Assembly: GCA_963977675.1 (NCBI GenBank)
Contig: CAXBPY010000003.1
Span: 1 to 64,000 of the forward strand
DNA from: CAXBPY01 sp003455275
Lineage (GTDB): Bacteria > Bacteroidota > Bacteroidia > Chitinophagales > UBA10324
Reading direction: 5' to 3'
Length of the DNA: 64,000 bases
Positions 24,863 to 34,017 of this stretch are shown one piece after another (the first letter of the stretch is position 1; every line of letters begins with the position of its first letter). A program made the translations under genes and the position numbers. Below the pieces are notes generated by a model that saw only the letters and a program-made list of their open reading frames with translations, made no database searches and had not been told where the DNA came from.

Positions 24863-25903
24863 TCATTTCTGATTTTTCAATGCTTCAATTTCTTTTTCGA
24901 GCGAAAGAATTTTTTTCTGTAATTCTGGAAGCTGTTTGAAAATTGCCTGCGAACGCAAAGCGCTTGTGTAATCAAATGCAGGCGAACCGGTGATTGCTTT
25001 GTTTTCTTCCGTTACACTTTTGGAAACACCACTCTGAGCATTAATCCGCGTTCCATTTGCAGTTGAAATATGACCAACAATTCCGGCCTGGCCTCCAATA
25101 AGATTTTGTTTTCCGATTCTGGTGCTGCCTGAAATTCCTGCCTGTGCTGCTATCACGGTGTTTTCACCCACTTCGACATTGTGAGCTATTTGTATAAGAT
25201 TATCAAGTTTGGCTCCCCTGCGAATAATGGTACTGCCAAGGGCAGCCCTGTCAATTGTAGTGTTGGCGCCAATCTCCACCTCGTCTTCAATCACCACATT
25301 TCCGAGTTGAGGAATTTTCATATATGAACCATCAGGAAGCGGTGCATGACCAAAACCATCACTGCCAATGACTACACCTGAATGAATGATACAGTTTTTT
25401 CCAATAACTGATTCAGCATAAATATTAACGCCGGAATAAATGATGGTTCCTGATTTTATTATACATCGCTCACCAATAAATGTGTTGGGAAAAATTTTGA
25501 CTCCGTCTTCAATTACAACATCATTCGAAATATATGAAAACGCTCCGATAAAAACTTCTTTTCCAATTTTAGCTTTAGGTGAAATGAAACTCGGTTGTTC
25601 AATTCCTGTTTTATCAGCGAGCTGTGTGCTGAATTTTTGCATGACAATGGCAAACGCAGAATATGGATCATCAACCCGAATAATAGATTTTACATTTTCA
25701 TTTTGAATATTAATTCCATCAGATAACAAAAGCACGGATGCTTTAGTTGAATTTACAAACTCCAGATATTTTTGATTGGCAATGAAGGAAATACTTCCAG
25801 TGCCAGCGTCTTTTATGCTTGCCGGATGAGAAATAACCGTAGCAGGATTGCCTTCCACTCTACCATTAACAAGCGAGGCAATTTCCTGTGATGAAAAATT
25901 CAT
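24863..25903 (-). CDS. lpxD: UDP-3-O-(3-hydroxyacyl)glucosamine N-acyltransferase
   Basis: Third step of lipid A synthesis. Residues 1-95 are the uridine-binding LpxD domain (MNFSSQEIASLVNG, GSISFIANQKY). Residues about 100-315 are hexapeptide repeats forming a left-handed beta-helix, with the catalytic His in IAHNVEVGENTVIAAQAG. The C-terminal helix ends KKILSLEKEIEALKNQ. ATG 25903 is preferred over the ORF start at 25930. It stands alone, not in the lpxD-lpxC-lpxA cluster often seen. Confidence 0.93.
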   Translation of the reverse strand: MNFSSQEIASLVNGRVEGNPATVISHPASIKDAGTGSISFIANQKYLEFVNSTKASVLLLSDGINIQNENVKSIIRVDDPYSAFAIVMQKFSTQLADKTGIEQPSFISPKAKIGKEVFIGAFSYISNDVVIEDGVKIFPNTFIGERCIIKSGTIIYSGVNIYAESVIGKNCIIHSGVVIGSDGFGHAPLPDGSYMKIPQLGNVVIEDEVEIGANTTIDRAALGSTIIRRGAKLDNLIQIAHNVEVGENTVIAAQAGISGSTRIGKQNLIGGQAGIVGHISTANGTRINAQSGVSKSVTEENKAITGSPAFDYTSALRSQAIFKQLPELQKKILSLEKEIEALKNQK

Positions 25904-26050
25904 TGAGCGAATGTAACAGCACAGAAACAAATATTGAGATATGTAAAAAGAACTATTAAGCTACACTACCGGAGCAAACAATAATTTTCTTCCCGGCAGT
26001 TCGCCCAATGTGATTGAAACAATTTCTGTTCACCGCATAAAAACAAACTG

Positions 26051-26755
26051 ATGAAATACATTTTAACACTTGCAATAATTTGCGCCTCCCTGCTCCTTCA
26101 TGCTCAGGGAAATTTTGAGCTCAGCGCAAATGCCTGGACATTCAACGCGCCCAATCTGAACCGCACAGTTTATGTATATAACTACACGCGCCAGTGGCTC
26201 ACCAATAAAATGGATTACTTCAATGGCGGCAAGGGATGGACTATGTATTACGGTGTGTTATATGACCATATCGGAATTGGTTTGGGAATCGGGCACAACC
26301 GCCAAACCAATACTTCCAATGGCATTGAACCTGTGTCGGGCACTATGGCTTACCGGCAAATCATTTACACTTCCACACGCTTGTTTGCTGATATACCCGT
26401 TCGCCTGGTGAACAAAAAACATTTGGAAATAAATTATGTGCCGTCAATTGAAGCTGTAAATAATTCGCTGATGACAAAGTATGGTCATGATGCTGATATG
26501 AAAAATCCTGAAACGATTCAAGCCACCGGGCAATACAACTGGGGCACTACTCAGTCAATAGCATTCAGGTATTTCCCAACCAATTGGTTTGGCGTGAGTG
26601 TAAAACCCTTTGCAACACTCAACTTAAAACAAACTCCGGTGAATGACTTGCAAGTTTATTTGCAGGGAGCTGCCATCAGTCAGCCCGTGCCGGAGCGGTT
26701 TAATATTTACGGCCTCTCGTTCTCAATAATTTTTGCGAAGAGAGATTGGTATTAA
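26051..26755 (+). CDS. Exported protein, probable small outer-membrane beta-barrel
   Basis: 234 residues with a signal peptide ending LHAQ. Short amphipathic strands rich in Tyr, Trp and Asn alternate (GWTMYYGVLYDHIGIGLGIG; TQSIAFRYFPTNWFGVSVKP; FNIYGLSFSIIF). Pattern and length fit an eight-stranded barrel. I do not recognise a family. Its stop codon overlaps the parC stop by 2 nt (TTAA), a tail-to-tail overlap. Confidence 0.55.
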   Translation: MKYILTLAIICASLLLHAQGNFELSANAWTFNAPNLNRTVYVYNYTRQWLTNKMDYFNGGKGWTMYYGVLYDHIGIGLGIGHNRQTNTSNGIEPVSGTMAYRQIIYTSTRLFADIPVRLVNKKHLEINYVPSIEAVNNSLMTKYGHDADMKNPETIQATGQYNWGTTQSIAFRYFPTNWFGVSVKPFATLNLKQTPVNDLQVYLQGAAISQPVPERFNIYGLSFSIIFAKRDWY

Positions 26756-29556
26756 AACAAGCTCGCCTGATTACTCTTCTTATCTTTTTTGTCTCCTGAT
26801 TTTTTTGCTGCAGGTTTTATTTCCCACTCCACATCGGCCGCACGGCTGCTGTACAAATCGTTGAGTGTTGTAAGTTCTTTGAGTTTGCTCTTGCCTGTAG
26901 TTTGTTTCAGGTTTTTAGTTCCAGGTTTCAAGGAAGAAAGTTTCAGGTTCTTAGTTTCAGGTTTCAAGTCAATTCTCTTCTGAACGATTTCTTTTTTGGT
27001 AGCAACAACTTTTGGTGCTGATTTTTCTACTGTAGATTTTGGTTTCTCAGCTGTTGAATCATTCACTACAGATTTCTCTCCAATGAAATTCGCCTCTACA
27101 AACTCCTTCTCCTCGCACACTTTGTTCCCAACAGCTTTTGTCGCTTTCACTTCAATGTCCTTCGCCACATTTATTTTCTTTTCAGTTGGAGTTTTCTTTT
27201 TTCCGGTTTGAAGCAAAAGTTTTGGTTCATCCGCCACACTCACGCACACTGCATGGCATCCTTCCTCTTCGGGCATGAAAGAAAATTTCTTATCGAGTGT
27301 TTGTGTTTCAATGTTGAAGCGCTTGAGGTAATATGCTTTGTTGCCGCCGTGATAGTAGAGTGATGAAATAATTTCCGCTGCATTGAACTTCCGAATCTCC
27401 AGCAACTGTGCAGGGTCAAATTTGTTGGTGAGTTCGGTGTTGGTGATTTCGTAAGTGCCGTCTTTAAATAGTGAAAGCAGCATTTCATTCTCTTCAAAGT
27501 TGCCGAGGTATTTTCCTTTCTCCTCGGTATTCAGTTTTCCGAATTGCTCATCAAACCAAAGTTTCTTTCCGGTAATCATCGGAGCGCCTTTCTCTTTGAG
27601 CTTCACACTGCGCACAGGGTACTTTGTAATGATGTTTCCGATGGAGCCGCGGCCCTTCACTGCAATCTCACTGAAGTTGTAATCAAAAACTTTTATGCGC
27701 GCACTCGAACTTGGGTTCAGAGTCACCGTCACAATTTCATTTTCAGCATTAGGGTTCACGCTGAAGTAAACCACCTTGCTACCCTCGCTGCCGCGCGTGA
27801 GTTCGTATTCTTTGTCGCGCGTGATGCCGGTTACATTAAATCTTTTCACCAATGCCGGACCGGTTTTTCCATCCTGATAAATCATGTGATACACCGTGCG
27901 GTCATCATTCTTATTAAAGATGGCGAGATGAATGATATCCTTCCCGACAAAAGTTTTTTCCGCCACGCGGCTCACCATCATTTTTCCATCCTTGCGAAAA
28001 ACAATAATGTCGTCGAGGTCGGAGCAGTCGAAAGCGAATTCATCTTTCTTTAATCCGTAACCAATGAAACCTTCTGCACGGTTCACATATAATTTCTGAT
28101 TGGCGATTGCAACGCTCTTCGCCTGAATAGTGTCGAAGAGTTTTACTTCTGTTTTGCGCTCACGGTCTTTACCGTATTTCTTCAGAAGGTTTTCGAAATA
28201 TTCAATTGTAAAATCTTTCAGGTTGGCAAGATTATTTTTCACTTGCTTGATTGCATCTTCCACTCCCTTGATGTGCTCGTCCGCTTTGAACGAATCGAAT
28301 TTCGAAATGCGCTTGATGCGGATTTCAGTGAGGCGAACAATATCTTCCTCAGTGATTTCGCGCTTGAAAAGTTTTTTGTATTTCGAAAGTCCTTTGTCAA
28401 TTGCTTTGATTACTGCCTCCCATGTTTCACACTCTTCAATGTCGCGGTAAATCCGTTTCTCAATAAATATTTTTTCGAGAGAAGAAAAATGCCAATCCTC
28501 CTGCAACTCACCGAGTTTTATTTCCAACTCGCGCTTGAGCAAGTCCATTGTTTTGGCAGTGGAAATTTTCAGCAACTCATACACTGAAACAAACTGAGGC
28601 TTGTCATCCACAATCACACACGCACTCGGAGAAATAGAAATTTCGCAATCAGTAAAAGCATACAGCGCATCAATCGTTATGTCGGGCGAAATGCCGGGCG
28701 CGAGTTGAATTTCTATTTCAACATCCTTCGCTGTGTTGTCAACTACCTTCTTGATTTTGATTTTGCCATTGTCGTTTGCCTTCACAATGCTGTCCATCAG
28801 TTGCGTGGTTGTGACACCATACGGAACATCTTTAATGATCAAAGTTTTTTTGTCGCGCTCTTCAATGCGCGCACGCACGCGAACCTTTCCGCCGCGCTCG
28901 CCATCGTTGTAATTACTTACATCAATCAATCCGCCGGTGAGAAAATCAGGATAGAGCGAAACTTTTTTTCCGCGTACTACATCGATAGAACCTTTCAGCA
29001 GCTCACAGAAATTATGAGGCAGCACCTTGGTTGAGAGACCAACTGCAATTCCTTCCACACCTTGCGCAAGCAAGAGCGGAAATTTCATTGGCAAAGTGAG
29101 CGGCTCTTTTTTTCTTCCGTCGTAACTCAGTTGCCAGTTAGTTGTCTGTGCATTGAACGCAACTTCGAGTGCAAATTTGGAAAGCCGTGCTTCGATGTAT
29201 CGCGGAGCAGCAGCAGCATCTCCTGTGCGCACATCGCCCCAGTTTCCCTGCGTTTCAATCAGCAAATCTTTCTGACCAAGATTCACCATGGCATCGCCAA
29301 TGCTTGCATCGCCGTGCGGGTGATACTGCATGGTTTGTCCGATGATATTCGCCACTTTGTTGAAGCGACCATCATCCATTTCCTTCATAGCATGCAGTAT
29401 GCGTCGCTGCACCGGTTTCAATCCATCTTCCACCGCAGGCACAGCGCGCTCGAGTATTACATAAGAAGCATAATCGAGAAACCAATCTTTATACATGCTC
29501 TCGACATGCTTGCTCTCGTGCAGTTTCTCTTCGTTCTTTTTTTCTTGTTCTGACAT
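26752..29556 (-). CDS. parC: DNA topoisomerase IV / gyrase subunit A (ParC-type)
   Basis: Type IIA topoisomerase subunit that cuts and rejoins DNA to unlink chromosomes. ILERAVPAVEDGLKPVQRRI is near the N-terminus and the catalytic Tyr (about residue 120) is in AAPRYIEARLSKFA. A coiled-coil and C-terminal beta-pinwheel follow. The Bacteroidota-type layout (EQEKKNEEKLHESKHVE start) favours ParC over GyrA. The last about 150 residues are a Lys-rich tail. Residues about 863-884 (LKPETKN, LKLSS, LKPGTKN, LK) come from a DNA heptamer array. parE is not in the window. Confidence 0.9.
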   Translation of the reverse strand: MSEQEKKNEEKLHESKHVESMYKDWFLDYASYVILERAVPAVEDGLKPVQRRILHAMKEMDDGRFNKVANIIGQTMQYHPHGDASIGDAMVNLGQKDLLIETQGNWGDVRTGDAAAAPRYIEARLSKFALEVAFNAQTTNWQLSYDGRKKEPLTLPMKFPLLLAQGVEGIAVGLSTKVLPHNFCELLKGSIDVVRGKKVSLYPDFLTGGLIDVSNYNDGERGGKVRVRARIEERDKKTLIIKDVPYGVTTTQLMDSIVKANDNGKIKIKKVVDNTAKDVEIEIQLAPGISPDITIDALYAFTDCEISISPSACVIVDDKPQFVSVYELLKISTAKTMDLLKRELEIKLGELQEDWHFSSLEKIFIEKRIYRDIEECETWEAVIKAIDKGLSKYKKLFKREITEEDIVRLTEIRIKRISKFDSFKADEHIKGVEDAIKQVKNNLANLKDFTIEYFENLLKKYGKDRERKTEVKLFDTIQAKSVAIANQKLYVNRAEGFIGYGLKKDEFAFDCSDLDDIIVFRKDGKMMVSRVAEKTFVGKDIIHLAIFNKNDDRTVYHMIYQDGKTGPALVKRFNVTGITRDKEYELTRGSEGSKVVYFSVNPNAENEIVTVTLNPSSSARIKVFDYNFSEIAVKGRGSIGNIITKYPVRSVKLKEKGAPMITGKKLWFDEQFGKLNTEEKGKYLGNFEENEMLLSLFKDGTYEITNTELTNKFDPAQLLEIRKFNAAEIISSLYYHGGNKAYYLKRFNIETQTLDKKFSFMPEEEGCHAVCVSVADEPKLLLQTGKKKTPTEKKINVAKDIEVKATKAVGNKVCEEKEFVEANFIGEKSVVNDSTAEKPKSTVEKSAPKVVATKKEIVQKRIDLKPETKNLKLSSLKPGTKNLKQTTGKSKLKELTTLNDLYSSRAADVEWEIKPAAKKSGDKKDKKSNQASLF
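26905..26968. repeat. Two blocks of heptamers inside the parC tail
   Basis: First block TTTCAGG, TTTTTAG, TTCCAGG, TTTCAAG (26905-26932). An 8-nt spacer follows. Second block TTTCAGG, TTCTTAG, TTTCAGG, TTTCAAG (26941-26968). Both blocks read in frame through parC. Confidence 0.78.
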
Positions 29557-29561
29557 CTTAG

Positions 29562-29593
29562 TTCATTGGTTCATTAGTTCACCTGTTCATGGG
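29562..29593. repeat. Octamer array just upstream of parC
   Basis: Units TTCATTGG, TTCATTAG, TTCACCTG, TTCATGGG in exact 8-nt phase, starting 6 nt from the parC ATG. Confidence 0.7.
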
Positions 29594-29610
29594 TGTTTGT
29601 ATTCATCATC

Positions 29611-29642
29611 AAATTTTCAAATCTCCAAATTTTCAAATTGGT
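29611..29642. repeat. Second octamer array upstream of parC
   Basis: Units AAATTTTC, AAATCTCC, AAATTTTC, AAATTGGT in exact phase. It shares the 16-mer TTTCAAATCTCCAAAT with the array before mutS. Confidence 0.7.
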
Positions 29643-29737
29643 ATTCGGCAAAGATTTCATTCGGAGTGAAAGGTGAAAATAATTTTTCTCAAACTTTCCA
29701 ACGCTATTAACAAAGATTGTGTGGAAGTGACACCCTC

Positions 29738-30103
29738 TTACCACTGCTGTACGATGATGCACACTCCCGATTTATCGAGCAGCGCGAATTCTTTTGCACC
29801 CCACGGTTTTAGGGTTACACTGTTTCCGTTCGGATGAAGCAGCTCCGGGAATTTCGTTTTCACCTGTTCATAAACTTCTGTGATGTTTTCGGTTTGCAAT
29901 CGCAATTCGGGTCGGTCCTTCTCCGCAAACTCACGGCTTTGAATAAGAAACACCCCGAGTGAATCTTTCTCCGCCACGCAAGATGGCTCTTCTGCGCTCA
30001 GATTGTTGTAACTGATTTTAAATCCAAGGCATTCAACAAAAAGTTTCAATCCAACTTTTATATCAGTATAAAAAATATTCGGAGTGAGTCGTGTGAATTT
30101 CAT
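29738..30103 (-). CDS. VOC superfamily (glyoxalase/bleomycin-resistance-like) protein
   Basis: About 121 residues from ATG 30103. A longer ORF to 30238 would overlap the upstream gene in another frame and is rejected. One VOC module: LTPNIFYTDIKVGLKLFVECLGFKI at the N-terminus (cited in part: FYTDIKVGLKLFVECLGF) and KEFALLDKSGVCIIVQQW at the C-terminus. It has no recognisable full metal-ligand set, so function is open. It starts 1 nt after the TMEM175 gene ends, so the two are co-transcribed. Confidence 0.75.
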   Translation of the reverse strand: MKFTRLTPNIFYTDIKVGLKLFVECLGFKISYNNLSAEEPSCVAEKDSLGVFLIQSREFAEKDRPELRLQTENITEVYEQVKTKFPELLHPNGNSVTLKPWGAKEFALLDKSGVCIIVQQW

Positions 30104-30104
30104 T

Positions 30105-30725
30105 TTATTCGATTGAAGTGTAAACGATTCCTGCATAGATATAATAGAGCCACCCGCCCGTAACGAGGCAAAGTGAAATAATGGGAAACCAAATTGCGAG
30201 CACTGTATTTGAAAGATTAAATACACAAGTGAAAACAATCACCCTCCTCGTGTCAGTAATTTTATTTTTCGCTGCTTCATCCTTCGCCAGGTTTTTTGGT
30301 GCGATAGCAGAAGAAAAAACGGTGAGCCATGCAACTGAATGAAGGAAAATAGTGGAGCAATAAATCATTACCGGAATGTTGGAGTAATCCGTGTTAATGA
30401 ATCTTCCGAGCACTCCGGTTGTGAATGGAAAAATAATTACTGTAAGCATCAGAAATCCGTTTGCATAAACAAACACGCTCGAAGTTTTGTTGAGCGATGC
30501 ACTCATGTGATGATGATTCACCCATGCAATCAACAGTGTTAGAAAGGTGAGCAGGAATGCAAACCCGGAGGGCCACTGAGACAAAAGCATTTGAAGCAAC
30601 TCCTTTCCTGAATGAATATTTTCTGTATCCGGAATTTTTATTTCAAGAATCAGCAAGGTGATTGCGATAGCAAATATTCCATCGCAGAAAGTTTCGAGTC
30701 GGTTGTTGGGATTGTGATGAGACAT
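30105..30725 (-). CDS. TMEM175/DUF1211 family membrane protein (possible K+ channel)
   Basis: 206 residues with about six membrane helices. The family signature RLETFCDGIFAIAITLL is at residues 9-25, corresponding to the pore-lining helix motif RxxxFxDGxxAIxxTL of bacterial TMEM175 potassium channels. Bacterial members act as tetramers with one repeat per subunit. Physiological role here is unknown. It precedes the VOC gene by 1 nt. Confidence 0.87.
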   Translation of the reverse strand: MSHHNPNNRLETFCDGIFAIAITLLILEIKIPDTENIHSGKELLQMLLSQWPSGFAFLLTFLTLLIAWVNHHHMSASLNKTSSVFVYANGFLMLTVIIFPFTTGVLGRFINTDYSNIPVMIYCSTIFLHSVAWLTVFSSAIAPKNLAKDEAAKNKITDTRRVIVFTCVFNLSNTVLAIWFPIISLCLVTGGWLYYIYAGIVYTSIE

Positions 30726-30746
30726 GGTTTGAAGGTTGAAAAATGA
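30726..30746. repeat. Short heptamer array before the TMEM175 gene
   Basis: Units GGTTTGA, AGGTTGA, AAAATGA. Short and therefore weak on its own. Confidence 0.35.
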
Positions 30747-30883
30747 TCAACAAATATTTATTCTGAAATTGTTTCTTGTGTCAAAGAAAAAAATCTGGAT
30801 ATAATTTAGAAATCAAATTCATTCGATGTTATGCCGATACATCATGCTTTTTACAAATTCGAATATTGAAATAGCTGAATATT

Positions 30884-30891
30884 TATTTTCG
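30884..30891 (+). promoter_or_regulatory. TATTTTCG box 4 nt before ATG
   Basis: TAnnTTCG box ending 4 nt before the ATG of yedK; leaderless promoter candidate. A leaderless start fits a protein whose Cys2 must become N-terminal. Confidence 0.4.
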
Positions 30892-30895
30892 CATC

Positions 30896-31630
30896 ATGTG
30901 CTACAACATTGCGTACATGGAAAAACGCCAGCAAAAAATAGCCGAACGCTATAAAAATGTTCTGCAGATTCCTGCAAATGAAAAGAACACGCAGCTGGAA
31001 CTTCCAATCAGTTATTTTCAAAGCGGATTTGCATTTCCATTGATGCCCATCGTAAAGCATGACGGCATATTTCTTTTTCACTGGGGATTAATTCCACATT
31101 GGGTAAAAGACGAAACAACCGCAAAGGATATCCGGATGAAAACACTAAACGCTGTTGGTGAAACCATTTGGGAAAAATCGAGCTTCAGAAAATGCATAGC
31201 AAACAAACGCTGCCTTATTCCTGTTAATGGGTTCTATGAGTGGCGCGATGTAAACAAAGTAAAATATCCATACTATATCCGTTCTATAGAGAATGATATT
31301 TTTTCACTTGGTGGAATCTACGAGGAGTGGCTGAACAAAGTGACCGGCGAAGTGATACACTCTTTCAGCATTGTAACAACTCAGGCCAATCCGTTGATGG
31401 AAAAAATTCACAACCTGAAAAAAAGAATGCCTCTTATCTTACATCAATCTGATGAAGAAAAGTGGTTGAACCCTAGTTTGCCGCAAGCTGAAGTGAATAG
31501 TCTTATCCAGCCTTTTCCTCAGGATCAAATGAACGCCTATACAATTTCAAAAAACGCAAACAGCTCACGCTACAATCGTAATGTGCCGGAAATATTAGAG
31601 AAGGTTAACTATCCTGAACTTGAGGGCTGA
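30896..31630 (+). CDS. yedK: SRAP/HMCES-family abasic-site shielding protein (YedK-like)
   Basis: Crosslinks covalently to abasic sites in single-stranded DNA through an N-terminal cysteine, shielding them during replication. MCYNIA gives Cys2, which becomes residue 1 after Met removal. Other active-site residues by family pattern are Asn85 (MKTLNA), Glu115 (NGFYEW) and His172 (EKIHNLKKRMP). 244 residues, full length. It stands alone with its own promoter candidate. Confidence 0.94.
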   Translation: MCYNIAYMEKRQQKIAERYKNVLQIPANEKNTQLELPISYFQSGFAFPLMPIVKHDGIFLFHWGLIPHWVKDETTAKDIRMKTLNAVGETIWEKSSFRKCIANKRCLIPVNGFYEWRDVNKVKYPYYIRSIENDIFSLGGIYEEWLNKVTGEVIHSFSIVTTQANPLMEKIHNLKKRMPLILHQSDEEKWLNPSLPQAEVNSLIQPFPQDQMNAYTISKNANSSRYNRNVPEILEKVNYPELEG

Positions 31631-31942
31631 TACTTCAGAATTAATATGATGAAGCAAATGTGTGTATGAAGTATTGATGTATCATCGATTAAATTGTCAA
31701 GCGCTTTATTGCTAAAAAAATTAGCGGCCATTCGAACAATAGATGAGGATTGAATCATCAAACGGCTTAAACAATTTCATCCTTTAACCGGGAAAATTCG
31801 ATGAGGCGATTCTTGCTCACTCAATCTCATTCTATAATTAGTGGAATGATTTGCTCAGCAGAAGCAATAAAAAATCAATTTCCTTTTTCAGAAATTTTTC
31901 TGTGAATAAAATTATTCAGCCATGATGAAAAATGTCTTTGAC
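31631..31942. other. 312-nt region without a recognised gene
   Basis: Downstream of yedK (plus) and of the lipoprotein gene at 31943 (minus), so it is a tail-to-tail gap that is unusually long for this window. I see no ORF over a few codons, no tRNA, no strong hairpin with a T tract and no heptamer array. It could be decayed sequence or an unrecognised RNA. Confidence 0.4.
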
Positions 31943-32428
31943 TTATTGCTTCGTTAATATTTCTTCACTCTTATCATAAAAATAACTGTTTCCCATATTG
32001 GAAGCAATGAATTTTTTCAGCTCCTCGCTAGTGTTGAATTCCTCATCAATATTTTCAGTTAGCTCCATCAGCGTAATTGTTTCCGGGCCTTTAATTTCCA
32101 TCCGGTAGAGATAAAAAGTTTTTGAGGAAGCATTGTCTGCGTCATCAGAGCAAACATTCAGAAAATTAATCCCATTAATAACCGATACATAAGCAAGATA
32201 TTTTTCATCGCTTGAACCTTTTGTTTTTTTCAGAACGCTATAAGTGTAATCGTCCTTCTGATCGATCTTGTATCGGGTGTCTTCACTGTCGCTTGTTTTC
32301 CATGTGCCAAAAAGTTTTGCATCCACCTTCACGGATGGGGAATCAATTGGAACACTGGAATCATATGGGCAGGCGCTGAAGGTCACTGAAAACGCTATTA
32401 ATAAAAACGCATAAAAAAATTGTTTCAT
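31943..32428 (-). CDS. Lipoprotein of unknown function
   Basis: 161 residues, lipobox TFSAC (Cys20). The mature part starts with a Pro/Ser/Asp-rich linker, then KLFGTWKTSDSEDTRYKI, a lipocalin-like opening that suggests a small beta-barrel domain. I do not recognise a named family. Confidence 0.6.
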   Translation of the reverse strand: MKQFFYAFLLIAFSVTFSACPYDSSVPIDSPSVKVDAKLFGTWKTSDSEDTRYKIDQKDDYTYSVLKKTKGSSDEKYLAYVSVINGINFLNVCSDDADNASSKTFYLYRMEIKGPETITLMELTENIDEEFNTSEELKKFIASNMGNSYFYDKSEEILTKQ

Positions 32429-32510
32429 GATTAAATGATTTTTAACTGGTGATTAAAATTAAAAATTGGATCAGACTATAATATTAATAACTATCCATTC
32501 AGTTTTGTTA

Positions 32511-33704
32511 TTAGCTGATGTAATCGCTGAGATATTCAAATCGTGGAAGCAGTTTCCCGCCTCTTGCAATTGTTGCACGCTCAATAATGTTGCTGCTGTT
32601 TTCTACTAATTCTTCAACCACATATTCAATTAGCTTATCGCCAAATTCGTGCGACGCTTCACGCGGCAATTCATTCGGAAGATTGCTTACTGCCATTACA
32701 TCTATCACTTGCGGTTGGTATGGAGCTTCTTCTTTTTCAGTTGCCGGATTGTAACCGAAAACAGGATTGTCAATTGAAGTATCGCGAATGGTAGCAGCAA
32801 CAGAACCATCAACATCGCAGGTAATATCACCGATCACTTTTATTCTGAAATCAGGAGAGCGCATATCTGCTTTCGTGAAAAATGGCGGCGCCGATGGATG
32901 CCAGTAAATCGCATTAAGAAATAAGTTGGTGACTTTAGCAAATGGAAGAAAAGCAGATTCATACAATTCAGGATGCAGATGAAATTCTTCGCGGTTGAAT
33001 TTTTTTCCATCTTTTTTTTCATAAAGTTGTGAAGTATTCAACACAACATAAACCGGCTCGTCAAAATTTTTTGTCAGATAATTCTGAACGCTTACCATTC
33101 TTATATTCAGTTTCTCCAATAAATCAAAAACTCCTCTTGCAACTCTTCCTGTTCCTGTAACACAAATTTTTATTGCAGGAATTTTTATTCGCTTGTATTG
33201 CTCTAGCATTTCCTGAAAATCCTTGCACTGATGTGCAGGTTTCAAATCGAAAAGTTTGTAACGCTTTCCGTAGGTGAGAAATGAATTGTGTGTCCCTACG
33301 ATTCCTGCAAAGTGACCAAAGCCAAGAATCCGCTCACCGTTTTCCCAAACCAAACATTCATAATCTATCAGTTCAATTTTCTTGCGAATGATTTCCTTCA
33401 TCATCGCCTGGTTGTGCGGCTGCTTTTTTATGGTGTGAGAAAAGAATAAATATTTTTTTCCTTCAATCAGTTTTTCTTTCGGAACTTCTTTTATTCCAAC
33501 CAGCACATCTGCCTCTGACACATCTTCACGAATTTCAATTCCTTCAGCATCATATTCATAATCGCTGAAACAGCGGATGGGAGAGGGCTGCACAATAATT
33601 TTCAACTCCGGATATTTATTCATCAGCCACACACATTGCTCCGGTGAAAATGCGACACGCGTGTCAACAGGTTTTTTTTCTTCTCTTATCAGCGCAAGAA
33701 TCAT
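32511..33704 (-). CDS. Saccharopine dehydrogenase / alanine dehydrogenase-like NAD(P) oxidoreductase
   Basis: 397 residues. The N-terminal AlaDh/PNT-like domain begins LALIREEKKPVDTRVAFSPE, with a Rossmann segment at about residues 178-200 (CVTGTGRVARGVFDLLEKL). The region VIGDITCDVDGSVAATIRDT and WHPSAPPFF resembles LYS1-type saccharopine dehydrogenase. In Bacteroidota such genes are annotated as NAD(P)-dependent oxidoreductase or saccharopine dehydrogenase. Whether it acts in lysine metabolism cannot be told; no neighbouring lysine gene. Confidence 0.78.
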   Translation of the reverse strand: MILALIREEKKPVDTRVAFSPEQCVWLMNKYPELKIIVQPSPIRCFSDYEYDAEGIEIREDVSEADVLVGIKEVPKEKLIEGKKYLFFSHTIKKQPHNQAMMKEIIRKKIELIDYECLVWENGERILGFGHFAGIVGTHNSFLTYGKRYKLFDLKPAHQCKDFQEMLEQYKRIKIPAIKICVTGTGRVARGVFDLLEKLNIRMVSVQNYLTKNFDEPVYVVLNTSQLYEKKDGKKFNREEFHLHPELYESAFLPFAKVTNLFLNAIYWHPSAPPFFTKADMRSPDFRIKVIGDITCDVDGSVAATIRDTSIDNPVFGYNPATEKEEAPYQPQVIDVMAVSNLPNELPREASHEFGDKLIEYVVEELVENSSNIIERATIARGGKLLPRFEYLSDYIS

Positions 33705-33805
33705 TCGAGGAATTTTTTTGTTTAAAAATTTTTTGAGGCTCGCAATCTTAATTCAAAATCATTCAAGAAATTTTTTATGGCTTTATGATAATTAAACACT
33801 GCTTT

Positions 33806-33813
33806 TATATTTG
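33806..33813 (+). promoter_or_regulatory. Promoter -7 box TATATTTG for tRNA-Gly
   Basis: Exact TAnnTTTG match, 9 nt before the mature 5' end of tRNA-Gly. The mature end is close to the expected transcript start. Confidence 0.55.
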
Positions 33814-33822
33814 CCGCCCCCC

Positions 33823-33895
<73 letters not shown>

Positions 33896-33909
33896 CATTG
33901 AAATATCAG

Positions 33910-33944
33910 GTTATTAGTTTTTCGTTATAAGTTATTAGTAGCTT
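33910..33944. repeat. Heptamer array between the two tRNA genes (first arm)
   Basis: Units GTTATTA, GTTTTTC, GTTATAA, GTTATTA, GTAGCTT in exact phase. It is the reverse-complement type of the array at 23017. Confidence 0.72.
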
Positions 33945-33963
33945 CTGGATACCAAAGTCGCCT

Positions 33964-33991
33964 ACGAACAACAAATAACTTTTCACTAATG
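33964..33991. repeat. Heptamer array between the two tRNA genes (second arm)
   Basis: Units ACGAACA, ACAAATA, ACTTTTC, ACTAATG. Partly the inverse of the first arm, so the spacer transcript could fold back between the tRNAs. Confidence 0.55.
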
Positions 33992-34017
33992 TCGTTCTAT
34001 AATAACTTTTGAAACTC

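Noticed and set aside
27544..29553. Long plus-strand ORFs (up to 169 codons) opposite parC
   Set aside because: Shadows of parC codon bias; no family features or start context.
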